Shown: positions 35,018 to 44,388, counted from the stretch's first letter. The stretch is 64,000 nucleotides of DNA from Sphaerisporangium fuscum (GCF_018531465.1 NZ_JAHDTF010000013.1:211905-275904), one strand, 5' to 3'. Notes: generated by a model not told the origin, from the sequence alone. Numbers and translations: made by a program.

Positions 35018-36688
35018 TCACAGCGCGCCTCCGCCGGCCATCGGGACGGTGACGCCGCGTTCGGCGGCGACCTCCGCGGCCTTGTCGTACCCCGCGTCGA
35101 CGTGCCTGATCACGCCCATGCCGGGGTCGTTGGTCAGCACCCGCTCCAGCTTCTGGGCGGCCAGCGGCGTGCCGTCGGCCACGGCGACCTGCCCGGCGTG
35201 GATGGAGCGGCCGATGCCGACGCCGCCGCCATGGTGGATGGACACCCAGGACGCGCCCGAGGCGACGTTGACCATGGCGTTGAGCAGCGGCCAGTCGGCG
35301 ATGGCGTCCGAGCCGTCGAGCATCGCCTCGGTCTCCCTGTAGGGCGAGGCGACCGAGCCGCAGTCGAGGTGGTCACGGCCGATGACGACCGGGGCGCGCA
35401 GCTCCCCGGAGGCCACCATCTCGTTGAACCGCACGCCCGCCTTGTCGCGCTCGCCGTACCCGAGCCAGCAGATGCGGGCGGGCAGGCCCTGGAAGGCGAC
35501 CCGCTCGCCGGCCATCTTGATCCAGCGGGCCAGCGACTCGTTCTCGGGGAACAGCTCCAGGATCGCCTTGTCGGTCGCGGCGATGTCGCGCGGGTCGCCC
35601 GACAGTGCCGCCCAGCGGAACGGGCCCTTGCCCTCGCAGAACAGCGGCCTGATGTAGGCGGGGACGAACCCGGGGAAGTCGAAGGCCCGCGCGTAGCCCG
35701 CGAGCTTGGCCTCGCCGCGGATCGAGTTGCCGTAGTCGAAGACCTCCGCTCCGGCGTCCATGAAGCCGACCATGGCCTCCACGTGCCGGGCCATCGACTC
35801 GCGGGCGCGCAGCGTGAAACCGGCCGGGTCCTTGGCGGCCTCGTCGCGCATGTCCTCGAACGCCGTGCCGAGCGGGAGGTAGGCCAGCGGGTCGTGCGCC
35901 GAGGTCTGGTCGGTGACGACGTCGATCGGGGCGCCCATCGCGAGCAGCCTCGGCAGCACGTCGGCGGCGTTGCCGAGCACGCCGATGGACAGCGGGCGGC
36001 GGGCGTCGCGGGCCTCGACGGCGAGCCGCAGCGCCTCGTCCAGGTCCTGGGCCTGCACGTCGAGGTAGCGGTGCTCGAGGCGGCGGGCGATGCGCGAGGG
36101 GTCGCACTCGACGCAGATCGCCACGCCGTCGTTCATCGTGACGGCGAGCGGCTGGGCGCCGCCCATGCCGCCGAGCCCGGCGGTGAGGGTGATGGTGCCC
36201 GCCAGCGAGCCGCCGAACCTCTTGGCGGCGACCGCGGCGAAGGTCTCGTAGGTGCCCTGAAGGATGCCCTGCGTGCCGATGTAGATCCACGACCCGGCGG
36301 TCATCTGGCCGTACATCGTCAGGCCCAGCGCCTCCAGGCGGCGGAACTCCTCCCAGGTGGCCCAGTCGCCGACCAGGTTGGAGTTGGCGATCAGGACGCG
36401 GGGCGCCCACTCGTGGGTGCGCATCACGCCGACCGGACGGCCCGACTGCACCAGTAGCGTCTCGTCCTGCTTCAACCCCTGCAGGGTGCGGGCGATGGCG
36501 TCGAACGACGGCCAGTCGCGCGCGGCCTTGCCGGTGCCGCCGTAGACCACCAGCTTCTCCGGATGCTCGGCGACCTCGGGGTCGAGGTTGTTGTGCAGCA
36601 TCCGGAAGGCGGCCTCCTGCTGCCACCCCTGGCAGGAAAGCTCCGTACCCCTGGGAGAACGGATCACCCGCCGGACGTCGTCACTCAT
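35018..36688 (-). CDS. hutU: urocanate hydratase
   Basis: A 556-residue NAD-dependent enzyme making imidazolonepropionate from urocanate. Clear signatures are GGTGKAARDW near the N-terminus, GGMGGAQPLAVTMN, and the active-site Cys in IGRDHLDCGSVASP followed by YRETEAMLDGSDA. Full length. It lies 27 bases after the regulator gene on the same strand, in the hut operon. Confidence 0.96.
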   Translation of the reverse strand: MSDDVRRVIRSPRGTELSCQGWQQEAAFRMLHNNLDPEVAEHPEKLVVYGGTGKAARDWPSFDAIARTLQGLKQDETLLVQSGRPVGVMRTHEWAPRVLIANSNLVGDWATWEEFRRLEALGLTMYGQMTAGSWIYIGTQGILQGTYETFAAVAAKRFGGSLAGTITLTAGLGGMGGAQPLAVTMNDGVAICVECDPSRIARRLEHRYLDVQAQDLDEALRLAVEARDARRPLSIGVLGNAADVLPRLLAMGAPIDVVTDQTSAHDPLAYLPLGTAFEDMRDEAAKDPAGFTLRARESMARHVEAMVGFMDAGAEVFDYGNSIRGEAKLAGYARAFDFPGFVPAYIRPLFCEGKGPFRWAALSGDPRDIAATDKAILELFPENESLARWIKMAGERVAFQGLPARICWLGYGERDKAGVRFNEMVASGELRAPVVIGRDHLDCGSVASPYRETEAMLDGSDAIADWPLLNAMVNVASGASWVSIHHGGGVGIGRSIHAGQVAVADGTPLAAQKLERVLTNDPGMGVIRHVDAGYDKAAEVAAERGVTVPMAGGGAL

Positions 36689-36715
36689 CGCAGTTCCTCT
36701 CGTTGCCGTGGGCGC

Positions 36716-37606
36716 TCATTCGGGCAGGAACAGCCGCCGTTCGGCGGCGGTGTTCTCGAACTCCTCGATGGACGCCTGTTCGCTGGTGGGCAGCGCGTAG
36801 ATCATGGAATGGACCAGCGCCGCGCACAGGACGGCCGGCGCGGCCTGGGAGTCGAAGGCGAACTGCGAGCTGACCGGCGCGGTGAGCACCACGTCGGCGT
36901 GCTCGGCGAGGCCTCCGACGGAGTGGTCGGTGACGAGGGCGACCCGCAGCCCGACGCGCCGGGCCCACACCAGCCCGTCGCGCAGCTCGCGCGGATAGCG
37001 GGGCAGGCCGAACGCCAGCAGCCAGCTCGCCCCGGCCTCGCTCGCCCGGCTGAGGCGGTCCTCCAGTGTGGAGCCGGGCGCGTCGATGACCCGGACGTCG
37101 GGGTGCGCCTTGGCCGCCAGGTAGCCGAACAGGTGGGCCAGCGGCGCCGACACCCGCAGCCCGACGACCGGGAGCGGACGGGACGCCGCCAGCCCGGCGG
37201 CGACCTCCGCCAGCCGCCGGGTGTCGCCCAGGCCGTCCCGCAGCAGCTCCAGGTTGCGGATCTCGGAGGTCACCATGGCCTGCACGGCGTTCAGCCCGGC
37301 CGGCTCCGCCGATGGGCTCTGGCCGTCACGCAGCGCGGCGCGCAGGTCGTCGCGGAACTCGGGGAAGCCGGTGAACCCGAGGGCGAAGGCGAACCGCGTC
37401 ACCGACGGCTGGCTGGTGCCGACGGCCTCGGCGATGTCGTTGCTGTTGAGGAACACCGCCTCACGGGGGCGTTCCAGCAGGTAGCGGGCGATGCGGCGCT
37501 GCGAGGGCGACAGGCGGTGCCCCTCCAGGAGCTCGCGCAGCCGCGCGGCGACCCGGGAGGCGTCCTCCGAGCCGATCGCGACGGCGGGGCTCACCTGCTC
37601 GGCCAC
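36716..37606 (-). CDS. MurR/RpiR-family regulator of the hut operon
   Basis: A 296-residue regulator with an N-terminal RpiR HTH (about residues 40-80; NSNDIAEAVGTSQPSVTRFA) and a C-terminal SIS sugar/phosphate-binding domain. It heads the hut operon, 27 bases before hutU, and probably controls it. The GTG at 37606 (GGAG seven bases upstream) is a better start than the ATG at 37648, which lies in the palindrome. RpiR proteins with hut genes are common in actinomycetes. Confidence 0.82.
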   Translation of the reverse strand: MAEQVSPAVAIGSEDASRVAARLRELLEGHRLSPSQRRIARYLLERPREAVFLNSNDIAEAVGTSQPSVTRFAFALGFTGFPEFRDDLRAALRDGQSPSAEPAGLNAVQAMVTSEIRNLELLRDGLGDTRRLAEVAAGLAASRPLPVVGLRVSAPLAHLFGYLAAKAHPDVRVIDAPGSTLEDRLSRASEAGASWLLAFGLPRYPRELRDGLVWARRVGLRVALVTDHSVGGLAEHADVVLTAPVSSQFAFDSQAAPAVLCAALVHSMIYALPTSEQASIEEFENTAAERRLFLPE

Positions 37607-37635
37607 CTGCCCGCTCCCTTCACTCTTGCCTCGAA

Positions 37636-37651
37636 TGCATACTTTCATGCA
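37636..37651. promoter_or_regulatory. palindrome in the hut divergent region
   Basis: TGCAT-ACTTTC-ATGCA, with a further TATGC half-site at 37664, lies between the regulator and the ammonia-lyase-like gene. It is a candidate site for the RpiR regulator. Confidence 0.45.
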
Positions 37652-37729
37652 GGATTCTCGTTGTATGCGACCATGTCAACCAGTCCACGGGAAATCCCGG
37701 GTAAAGTCCGTGGTGAGGGGCTCAATCTG

Positions 37730-39346
37730 ATGGCGTCGCGAACGATCACTCCCGCCGGGACGCCCTCCCGTCCGGCCGAGGTCACCCTGGACGGCAGGGG
37801 CGCGCGTCCCGCCGACATCGTGCGCGCCGCCCGCGGCCTTCCCCCGGACCGGCCCCTCGCACCCGCCGCCGGACCCGTGCCCGTCCCCGTCCGTCTCTCC
37901 GCCGACGGGCTCGCCCGCGCCGCCGCCTCCTACCGGGCGGCCGAGGAGATCGCCCGGCGCCGCCCGGTGTACGGCCGCAACACCGGCGTGGGCGCCAACC
38001 GCACCGAGGACGTCACCGCGTCCGACGGCGACACCCACGGCCTGCGCCTGCTGCGCAGCCACGCCGGCGGCGTCGGCCCCCTCGTGCCCGCCGACCAGGT
38101 GCGGGCGATGCTCGCCGTCCGCGCCAACCAGATCCTCGCGGGCGGCGGCGGCCTCCAGCCGGCCTTCGCCGAGGCGCTCGCCCGGGCGCTCAACTCCGGC
38201 CACCTGCCCCAGGTGCACGAGATCGGGGCCATCGGCACCGGCGACCTGACCGCCCTGGCCGAGACCGGGCTGACCCTCATCGGCGAACGCCCGTGGACCG
38301 GCGGGCACGGAGCCCCGCCGGAACCGATCACCCTGGAGACCGGTGACGCGCTGGCCTTCTGCAGCAGCAGCGCCCTCACGATCGGCCAGGCCACGCTCGC
38401 CTGGTCGGACGTCACCGGCCTGCTGCGCGCCACCCAGGTGGTCGCCGCCCTGTCCCTGCTCGCCGCCGACGGCGGCGGGGAGCCGTACGACGAGCAGGTG
38501 CACGCCGGGCGCCCGCACCCCGGCAACATCGCCGTCGCGACCGAGATGCGCCGCCTGCTGGCCGCCTCCGAGCCGGCGGGCGGCCACGAGCGCGAGGAGC
38601 CGGCCGGGCCGCCCCTCGCCGTCCCTCCCGCGCGGGGCTCGGGCGAACGCGCCCCGGCGCCTCCCCCGCGGATCCAGGACCCGTTCGGGTTCCGGTGCTT
38701 CCCGCAGGTGCACGGCCCGGCCGTGGAGGCGGCGGCGGAGCTGGAGCGGGTGCTGGGAATCGAGATCAACGCGGCGGCCGAGAATCCGCTGATCGACGCC
38801 GGGCACGGGACGGTCCACCACCACGGCGGCTTCCACCAGGCGACCCTGGGCCTCGCCCTCGACCACCTGCGGGTGGCCCTGCTGCACACCGCCCACCTGT
38901 CGGCCGCCCGGCTCGCCACCCTGGTGGAGCCCGCCTTCACCGGGCTGCGGCCGTTCCTCGCCGAGGGCCCGGCCGGCAGCTCGGGGGTGATGATCCTGGA
39001 GTACTCCGCGAACTCCGCGCTCGCCCGGCTCCGCAACGCGGCCCACCCCGCCGCGCTCGGCCACGCCGTGCTGTCTCGGGGCGTGGAGGAGCACGCCAGC
39101 TTCGCCTCCCAGTCGGCGGTCCAGACCGTCCAGGCCGCGGCGGCCTACCGGCTGGTCCTCGCGTGCGAGCTCGTCTCGGCCGTACGGGCGCTGCGCGGGC
39201 GCGGCCGCACCCCGGACCCCGCCACCCCCGCCGGCGCCGCGTACGCGACCGCCGCCTCCCGGCTCGACCCCCGCACCGACGACCGCCCCCTCACCGCGGA
39301 CGTCGAGACCGCCGCCGGGCTCCTCGACGCCCTCGCCCTGATCTGA
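37730..39346 (+). CDS. ammonia-lyase-like protein (HAL/PAL family) with variant MIO triad
   Basis: A 538-residue member of the histidine/phenylalanine ammonia-lyase family, divergent from the hut operon. The general fold marks are present: RPVYGRNTGVGAN (Tyr81), LRSHAGGVG (His111), QDPFGFRCFPQVHG and HHHGGFHQATLG. Where HAL has Ala-Ser-Gly to form the MIO electrophile, this reads Gly169-Thr170-Gly171 in GAIGTGDLTALAE. The nearby NGT motif is SSS. Thr cannot form standard MIO, so classical HAL activity is doubtful. The middle has a long loop (about 280-320, Pro/Ala/Arg). A longer start at 37673 is possible. Confidence 0.72.
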   Translation: MASRTITPAGTPSRPAEVTLDGRGARPADIVRAARGLPPDRPLAPAAGPVPVPVRLSADGLARAAASYRAAEEIARRRPVYGRNTGVGANRTEDVTASDGDTHGLRLLRSHAGGVGPLVPADQVRAMLAVRANQILAGGGGLQPAFAEALARALNSGHLPQVHEIGAIGTGDLTALAETGLTLIGERPWTGGHGAPPEPITLETGDALAFCSSSALTIGQATLAWSDVTGLLRATQVVAALSLLAADGGGEPYDEQVHAGRPHPGNIAVATEMRRLLAASEPAGGHEREEPAGPPLAVPPARGSGERAPAPPPRIQDPFGFRCFPQVHGPAVEAAAELERVLGIEINAAAENPLIDAGHGTVHHHGGFHQATLGLALDHLRVALLHTAHLSAARLATLVEPAFTGLRPFLAEGPAGSSGVMILEYSANSALARLRNAAHPAALGHAVLSRGVEEHASFASQSAVQTVQAAAAYRLVLACELVSAVRALRGRGRTPDPATPAGAAYATAASRLDPRTDDRPLTADVETAAGLLDALALI

Positions 39347-39413
39347 CAGGGGTGTGATCCGCGGCCGGGCGGGCATGGCCATATCGGAGCCGGAACCAGG
39401 GGGCGACCCTCTC

Positions 39414-40175
39414 ATGATGCTCGTGGGCACGTCCGGATGGCAGTACAAGCACTGGCGCGGGGTGCTCTACCCCGGCGACCTGCCGCAGCGCCTGTGGCTG
39501 GAGCGGTACGCCGAGTGCTTCCAGACGGTCGAGAACAACAACGCCTTCTACCGGCTGCCGTCCCGCGAGACGTTCGAGAGCTGGCGGGAGCGCACGCCGG
39601 AGACGTTCATCATGGCGGTCAAGGCCAGCCGCTTCCTCACCCACATCAAACGCCTCAAGGACCCCGAGGAGCCGGTGCGGCGGCTCATGGACCGCGCCGA
39701 GGGCCTCGGCCCCAAGCTCGGCCCGATCCTGCTGCAGCTTCCTCCGACGCTGCGGGCCGAGCCGGAGCGGCTGGACGCCTGCCTGCGCCATTTCCCGCGC
39801 GGGGTGCGCGTCGCGGTCGAGCCGAGGCACGCCTCGTGGTGGACCGGCGAGGTGCGCGAGGTGCTCTCCTCCCACGGTGCCGCCCTGTGCTGGGCCGACT
39901 CCCTGGGCAGGCCGAACACCCCGCTCTGGCGCACCGCCGACTGGGGGTACATGCGCTTCCACCAGGGCCGCGCCCACCCCTGGCCCTCCTACGGGGAGAC
40001 GTCGCTGCGATCGTGGCTGCACCGGATGGGCGAGGCCTGGGACAGCGGATGCGACGTGTACGTCTACTTCAACAACGACCCGGACGGCGCCGCCGTGCGC
40101 GACGCGGTGCGCTTCGCCGGCCTGGCCCGCACGGCGGGGTGGCCCGTGAGCCGCTCCCCGGCCGGCGTCCGCTGA
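39414..40175 (+). CDS. DUF72 family protein
   Basis: A 253-residue DUF72 (TIM-barrel-like) protein. Landmarks are VGTSGWQYKHWRG at the start, FQTVENNNAFYRLPS, AVKASRFLTHIKRL, LGPILLQLPP, VEPRHASW and DVYVYFNND near the end. The family is universal in bacteria but its function is unknown. I use the ATG at 39414; an upstream in-frame GTG (39354) has no ribosome site. The gene follows the ammonia-lyase-like gene by 67 bases. Confidence 0.82.
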   Translation: MMLVGTSGWQYKHWRGVLYPGDLPQRLWLERYAECFQTVENNNAFYRLPSRETFESWRERTPETFIMAVKASRFLTHIKRLKDPEEPVRRLMDRAEGLGPKLGPILLQLPPTLRAEPERLDACLRHFPRGVRVAVEPRHASWWTGEVREVLSSHGAALCWADSLGRPNTPLWRTADWGYMRFHQGRAHPWPSYGETSLRSWLHRMGEAWDSGCDVYVYFNNDPDGAAVRDAVRFAGLARTAGWPVSRSPAGVR

Positions 40176-40355
40176 CCCGACGTCCCGTCCGGAGGAAATC
40201 CGCGAACATCCGGCGAAACGGTAACGCCGCCCCCATGTGAAGATGATGATCATCTGGGGAAGCGATCCGCGCGGTCCGGCGCGGATCGGACGCACGGGGA
40301 ATCCCCCTCGGGGCCGCCTGTGACGGCGTGAGCGCGGAAAGGCAGTCGGAGTGCC

Positions 40356-42089
40356 GTGAGCGAAGTCGGTGCCGTCTCGATCGAACTGACCCTGCCGAGA
40401 TGGGCCCGGGCGTTGCCGCTCGGCGCGTTCACGCTGATCGTGGCGCAGCTGGTGTGGAGGGCCGCGGTCCTGAGCCGGTTCTCCTTCGTGGGCGACGACG
40501 TGTGGTGGATCTCCACGGCCTTCGACGGCGGCTTCGCCGAGTACGTGACCCGGACGACGGTCGGGCACTTCCTGCCGGTGGGATTCGCCGTCACCTGGGT
40601 CCTCGCCCACGTGGCCCCCTACGACTGGACGGTCGCCATGGCCGTGCTGCTCGGCCTCCAACTCGCCGCGTCGCTGGCGGTCCTGCGGCTGTTGCGCACG
40701 GTCCTGGGCGACCGCCCGTGGATCCTCGTCCCCTTCGCGTTCTACGTGTTCAGCCCCATGACCTTCCCGGCCTTCACCTGGTGGGCCGCGGCGATCGAGA
40801 CCCTCCCCCTGCAGATCGCGCTCGCGTCGGGGCTGAACGCCCACATCAGGTATCTGCGTGAGGGCCGCCTGCGGCACGGCGTGGCCGCGGCGGCGTGGTT
40901 CCTGCTCGGGCTGGCCTCGTTCCTGGTCAAGGCCGCGCTGGCGTTCCCCCTGCTGGTGGTGTTCTTCTCGGGGCGGCGCCGGCCGTGGCGGGCGTACGCG
41001 CTGTACGGCGGGGTGCTGCTGCTGACCGCCGCGGTCTACGCCCTGGTCCGCACGCCGGGCGGGGAACCCGTCTCACTGCCCGGCCTCTCGACGGCCGCCC
41101 GTTTCACCGGGACGTTCCTGGGCACGACGCTGGTCACCTCGCTGGTGGGCGGCCCCGGCTCGTGGTTCGGGAGCGCCGCGGCACCGGCCGCGCCGTTCCA
41201 CTGGATCGCGGCGGGCGTGCTGCTCGCGCTGGTCGCCCTCAGCGTCACCCGGTCGCGGCCGGCCTGGCGCGCCTGGACGCTGCTGCTGACGTACGTCGCC
41301 GTGGTCGACCTGGCGCCCCTGCTGCTCGGCCGCGCCACGGCGATGATCATGCTGTCGCTGGAGGTCCGTTACCTGGCCGACGCGGCGGTGGTGGCGGCGC
41401 TGTGCCTGGGGCTGGCCTTCCAGGACGGGCTCGCGCGCCACCCGAAGACGGCCGTCGCGCTGACCGCGGTGTTCGCGGTGGTCTCCTTCGTCACCGTGTC
41501 CGCGTACGTCGACGTCTACGCCGCCGACCGGCGGGCGGCGCGCGCCTACCTCGACACCGTCCGTGCCACGATGGCCCACCTGCCGCCCGGCACGGACCTC
41601 TACCCGCGCGAAGTGCCGGCGACGCTCGTACCGTACTTCTTCATCCCGCCCGGGATGAACCACACCTCCAAGGTGCTCGCGCCCCTGGCCGGCCCGGCGG
41701 CCCGGTCGGCCCTGCGCCGCCCGCGCCCGTCGCTCACCCCGAAGGTGATCGACGACACCGGCCACGTCAGTGACTTCACCGTGCTCGGCGCCGGCCTCGC
41801 GCCGCCGCCCGGCCGCCGATGCATGCCTGACGACGACGGCGTGGTGACGGGGGCGGTGACCGCGGACGGGGCGCCCGGCCGCGTCGGCGGCTTCGCCTAC
41901 GTCGCCGAGGAACCCACCCGGGTCGAGGTCGCCGTCGGCGAGGAACGGATCACGGCGGACCTGCCGGCCGGCGCGCACTCCCTCTTCTTCCCGGTCACGG
42001 CCAGGGCCGGCTCGATGAAGGTCACGCCGGCCCGCCCGACGTGCCTGATCGGCATGGTCTACGGCACGCCGATCCCCCTGAGATCCTGA
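40356..42089 (+). CDS. polytopic membrane protein, GT-C-like
   Basis: A 577-residue protein with about 10-11 hydrophobic helices up to residue 400 and a soluble C-terminal domain of about 150 residues. An acidic pair in the first external loop (FVGDDVWWISTAF) matches the catalytic Asp-Asp of GT-C glycosyltransferases that use lipid-phosphate sugars; this is the main clue and could be chance. The C-terminal part has a beta-sandwich look (TRVEVAVGEERITADL). It may add sugars to a cell-wall or secreted product. The GTG at 40356 follows GGAG. Confidence 0.6.
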   Translation: MSEVGAVSIELTLPRWARALPLGAFTLIVAQLVWRAAVLSRFSFVGDDVWWISTAFDGGFAEYVTRTTVGHFLPVGFAVTWVLAHVAPYDWTVAMAVLLGLQLAASLAVLRLLRTVLGDRPWILVPFAFYVFSPMTFPAFTWWAAAIETLPLQIALASGLNAHIRYLREGRLRHGVAAAAWFLLGLASFLVKAALAFPLLVVFFSGRRRPWRAYALYGGVLLLTAAVYALVRTPGGEPVSLPGLSTAARFTGTFLGTTLVTSLVGGPGSWFGSAAAPAAPFHWIAAGVLLALVALSVTRSRPAWRAWTLLLTYVAVVDLAPLLLGRATAMIMLSLEVRYLADAAVVAALCLGLAFQDGLARHPKTAVALTAVFAVVSFVTVSAYVDVYAADRRAARAYLDTVRATMAHLPPGTDLYPREVPATLVPYFFIPPGMNHTSKVLAPLAGPAARSALRRPRPSLTPKVIDDTGHVSDFTVLGAGLAPPPGRRCMPDDDGVVTGAVTADGAPGRVGGFAYVAEEPTRVEVAVGEERITADLPAGAHSLFFPVTARAGSMKVTPARPTCLIGMVYGTPIPLRS

Positions 42090-42257
42090 GCCCCGCCACC
42101 CGCCCGCCGAAGCCCGGCCCGGTCGGCGCAGAGGCCGCCGGCCTCCATCCCGTCCAACGCCTCACCCTCCCCGGTGGTCCCGGACGGAGAAATGTCTCAC
42201 CAACCGGCACCCGCCACCTTCGGCATGACCTCAAGCGTCGATTCTCGATGTATCGAG

Positions 42258-42596
42258 CTAGGCGACGATGTATTCGACATCCCCGAAGTCCGCCACGACC
42301 CGGAGTCGTCCACCGAGCGCCTCCACGTATGAGCGCAAGGTCGCCACCTCTACCCGATCGACCTCTCCGTGTTCGATGGCGGAGACCCTCGGCCCGGACA
42401 CGCCCATAGTGGCCGCCACGTCACGCTGGCTCAGATCCTGCTCGCGCCTGATCTCCGCGAGCTTGTGCGCTCGGACTTCGGCCGCGAGTCTCTCCATCGC
42501 GGACTCCTTCTCGGAGTCCGACCGCAGCGGCAGCCCCGAGGCCCGACGTCGCTCTCGAGCCCGCTGCCTCACCTCGTCCCAGCTAGCAGCGTTCAT
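42258..42596 (-). CDS. HigA-like XRE antitoxin
   Basis: A 112-residue XRE/Cro-type HTH protein. The DNA-binding helix pair is LSQRDVAATMGVSGPRVSAIE (about residues 53-73). The C-terminal (LRVVADFGDVEYIV) could hold the toxin. ATG 42596 overlaps the stop of the toxin gene (ATGA), the toxin-first order typical of HigBA-like modules. The antitoxin probably also represses the operon. Confidence 0.8.
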   Translation of the reverse strand: MNAASWDEVRQRARERRRASGLPLRSDSEKESAMERLAAEVRAHKLAEIRREQDLSQRDVAATMGVSGPRVSAIEHGEVDRVEVATLRSYVEALGGRLRVVADFGDVEYIVA

Positions 42597-42976
42597 TCGT
42601 ACTCCCTGCCGGCCAACTCCGCCACGTGGGCGGCGTAGCGCTTCTCCGCGAGCGGTACATTCGCGTCGTACCAACGCTCCCAGTTACCCGCCTTGTCCCC
42701 TGCGACCAGGAGTACCGCCCGACGAACCGGATCGAAAGAGAACAGGATCCGGATCTCGCTACTCCTGGAGGACCCAGGCCGCAACTCCTTCAGGTGGTGA
42801 TTCTCAGCTCCTTTGATGCGGTCGACAAGTGGCCTGCCCAGGGTTGGTCCGACCTTTGCCAGCATGTCTATGGCGTCTTCGACCTGCTCGGCGGTATCCC
42901 AGTCGGCTTCGCACAACCGGTCGTACCACTCGGCCACCTCGGCAACCAGGACGACCTCCCATCCCAGCCCATCCAT
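42593..42976 (-). CDS. HigB/RelE-like toxin
   Basis: A 127-residue toxin of the RelE/HigB (phage Gp49-like) fold: WYDRLCEADWDTAEQVEDAI helix, KGAENHHLKELRPGSS and EIRILFSFDPVRRAVLLVAGDKAG, with the C-terminal YDANVPLAEKRYAAH. Such toxins cut mRNA on the ribosome. The KELR-to-FSFD spacing fits. It is translated first, overlapping the antitoxin start. Confidence 0.82.
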   Translation of the reverse strand: MDGLGWEVVLVAEVAEWYDRLCEADWDTAEQVEDAIDMLAKVGPTLGRPLVDRIKGAENHHLKELRPGSSRSSEIRILFSFDPVRRAVLLVAGDKAGNWERWYDANVPLAEKRYAAHVAELAGREYE

Positions 42977-42978
42977 AG

Positions 42979-42996
42979 GTTAACCCTGCCATTAAC
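42979..42996. promoter_or_regulatory. probable operator before the toxin gene
   Basis: GTTAA-N8-TTAAC is a short palindrome two bases upstream of the toxin start. It likely overlaps the promoter and is a plausible site for the HTH antitoxin. Confidence 0.45.
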
Positions 42997-43096
42997 ACAG
43001 CAGCAAGGGGGCCCTTTTCCACCTGCGCTAACAGGTCGTTGGCTTACTACCGAAGTGAAGCACGGCTCAAGGATGGACGGACGGGGAGGGCTTTGG

Positions 43097-44002
43097 TCAG
43101 AGCTCGTCGAGGATCTTAGTGAGGGCCTTCGTGGTCTCGCCGACCGGGATGGCGTCGAGGCAGAGGCGTTCCATGACGGCCTGGTAGCGGTCGAGGTCGT
43201 CGCGCTTGTCCAGGTAGATGGCGCTGGTGAGCTGCTCCAGGTAGACCACGTCGGGGAGGTCGGGCTCCGAGAAGCGCAGGATGCTGAACGGACCGCCCGC
43301 CGCCGCGTGGCCGCCGGCGCTGAACGGCATGACCTGCACGGTGATGTTGGGGGCCGCGATCGCCTCGATGAGGTGGCGGATCTGGCCGCGCATGACCTCC
43401 CGGCCGCCGAGCGGCCGGCGCAGCGCCGCCTCGTCGATCACCGCCCACAGGTGGGGCGGGCTCTGCCTGGCGAGGAGCTTCTGACGGGCCATCCGGAGGT
43501 CGACCCGCCGCTGGATCTCCTCGTCGGGGCCGTCGGGGTGGCCGAGGAGGACGACGGCGCGGGCGTACTCCTCGGTCTGCAGGAGGCCGGGGATGAACTG
43601 CACCTCGTAGCTGCGGATGCGGGTGGCCGCCTCCTCCAGGCCGACGTACGCCTCGAACCAGTTGGGCAGCACGTCGTCGAAGTTGTGCCACCAGCCGGGC
43701 CGGTTGGCCTGGGCGACCAGCGACAGCATCGCCTCGCGCTCGTTCTCTTCGATGACGCCGTAGAGGGTGAGCAGGTCGGCCACGTCACGCGGACGGAAGC
43801 TGACCCGGCCGAGCTCCATGCGGCTGACCTTGGAGTGGGAGGCCCTGATGGAGTGGCCGGCGGCCTCCAGGGTGATGCCGCGGCGCTCGCGGAGGCGGCG
43901 GAGCTGGGACCCGAGCATGATGCGCAGGACCGTGGAGCTACCCCGCTCCCGAGCCATCATGTTCAGCGGGGTCTCGTCCCCTTCGGCTCGGGCTGTGATC
44001 AT
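43097..44002 (-). CDS. DUF5753 helix-turn-helix protein (WhiJ-like)
   Basis: A 301-residue regulator with an N-terminal XRE HTH (LRERRGITLEAAGHSIRASH, then SKVSRMELGR, about residues 35-70) and the C-terminal DUF5753 domain (FIPGLLQTEEYARAV, HLIEAIAAPNITVQVMPFS, VYLEQLTSAIYLD). In Streptomyces this pairing is tied to development (WhiJ) and sometimes acts as a toxin-antitoxin-like unit. ATG 44002 has AAGGA before it. It follows the DUF397 gene on the same strand by about 146 bases. Confidence 0.9.
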   Translation of the reverse strand: MITARAEGDETPLNMMARERGSSTVLRIMLGSQLRRLRERRGITLEAAGHSIRASHSKVSRMELGRVSFRPRDVADLLTLYGVIEENEREAMLSLVAQANRPGWWHNFDDVLPNWFEAYVGLEEAATRIRSYEVQFIPGLLQTEEYARAVVLLGHPDGPDEEIQRRVDLRMARQKLLARQSPPHLWAVIDEAALRRPLGGREVMRGQIRHLIEAIAAPNITVQVMPFSAGGHAAAGGPFSILRFSEPDLPDVVYLEQLTSAIYLDKRDDLDRYQAVMERLCLDAIPVGETTKALTKILDEL

Positions 44003-44084
44003 GCTCGGTCCTTCGTGCTACGGGTTGCTCGGCGTCTCACTTCTCGCGGTCGTGGAGAAGCTCACGATACCCCGGATGCCCTAA

Positions 44085-44100
44085 TTGGGATATACCCCAA
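44085..44100. promoter_or_regulatory. palindrome upstream of the WhiJ-like gene
   Basis: TTGGG-ATATAC-CCCAA lies between the DUF397 gene and the WhiJ-like gene, 83 bases before the latter's start. It is a candidate operator for the HTH protein. Confidence 0.45.
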
Positions 44101-44148
44101 CATCACCCTTAGGCTACGATTTCGAACCCTCCGTAGCCGGGCCGCCGG

Positions 44149-44388
44149 TCAAAATGCCAGGTCGTCGAACTCGCCGTCCTTGGCCCCCTGGATGAAGGCC
44201 GCCATTTCACCCCGGCTGTAAATCAGGGCGGGTCCGGCGGGATGCCGGGAGTTGCGGACCGCGACGCCGCCGTCCGGGAGCGGTGCGAGCTCCACGCAGT
44301 TGCCGCTGGGGTTGCTGTGGGCGCTTTTGCGCCAGCGGGCCCCCTCGAGCTCGGACGCGGACATGCCGTTGGAGATGTCGTCCATCAC
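44149..44388 (-). CDS. DUF397 small protein
   Basis: A 79-residue DUF397 protein: ARWRKSAHSNPSGNCVELA, then VAVRNSRHP and the GEMAAFIQGAKDGEFDDL end are diagnostic. DUF397 proteins accompany DUF5753 HTH regulators in actinomycetes; the pair is suggested to interact. It lies upstream of the WhiJ-like gene on the same strand. Confidence 0.92.
   Translation of the reverse strand: MMDDISNGMSASELEGARWRKSAHSNPSGNCVELAPLPDGGVAVRNSRHPAGPALIYSRGEMAAFIQGAKDGEFDDLAF

Noticed and set aside
40243..40323. Short ATG frame MMIIWGSDPRGPARIGRTG...
   Set aside because: No ribosome site and no hydrophobic or conserved pattern; more likely leader DNA of the next gene.
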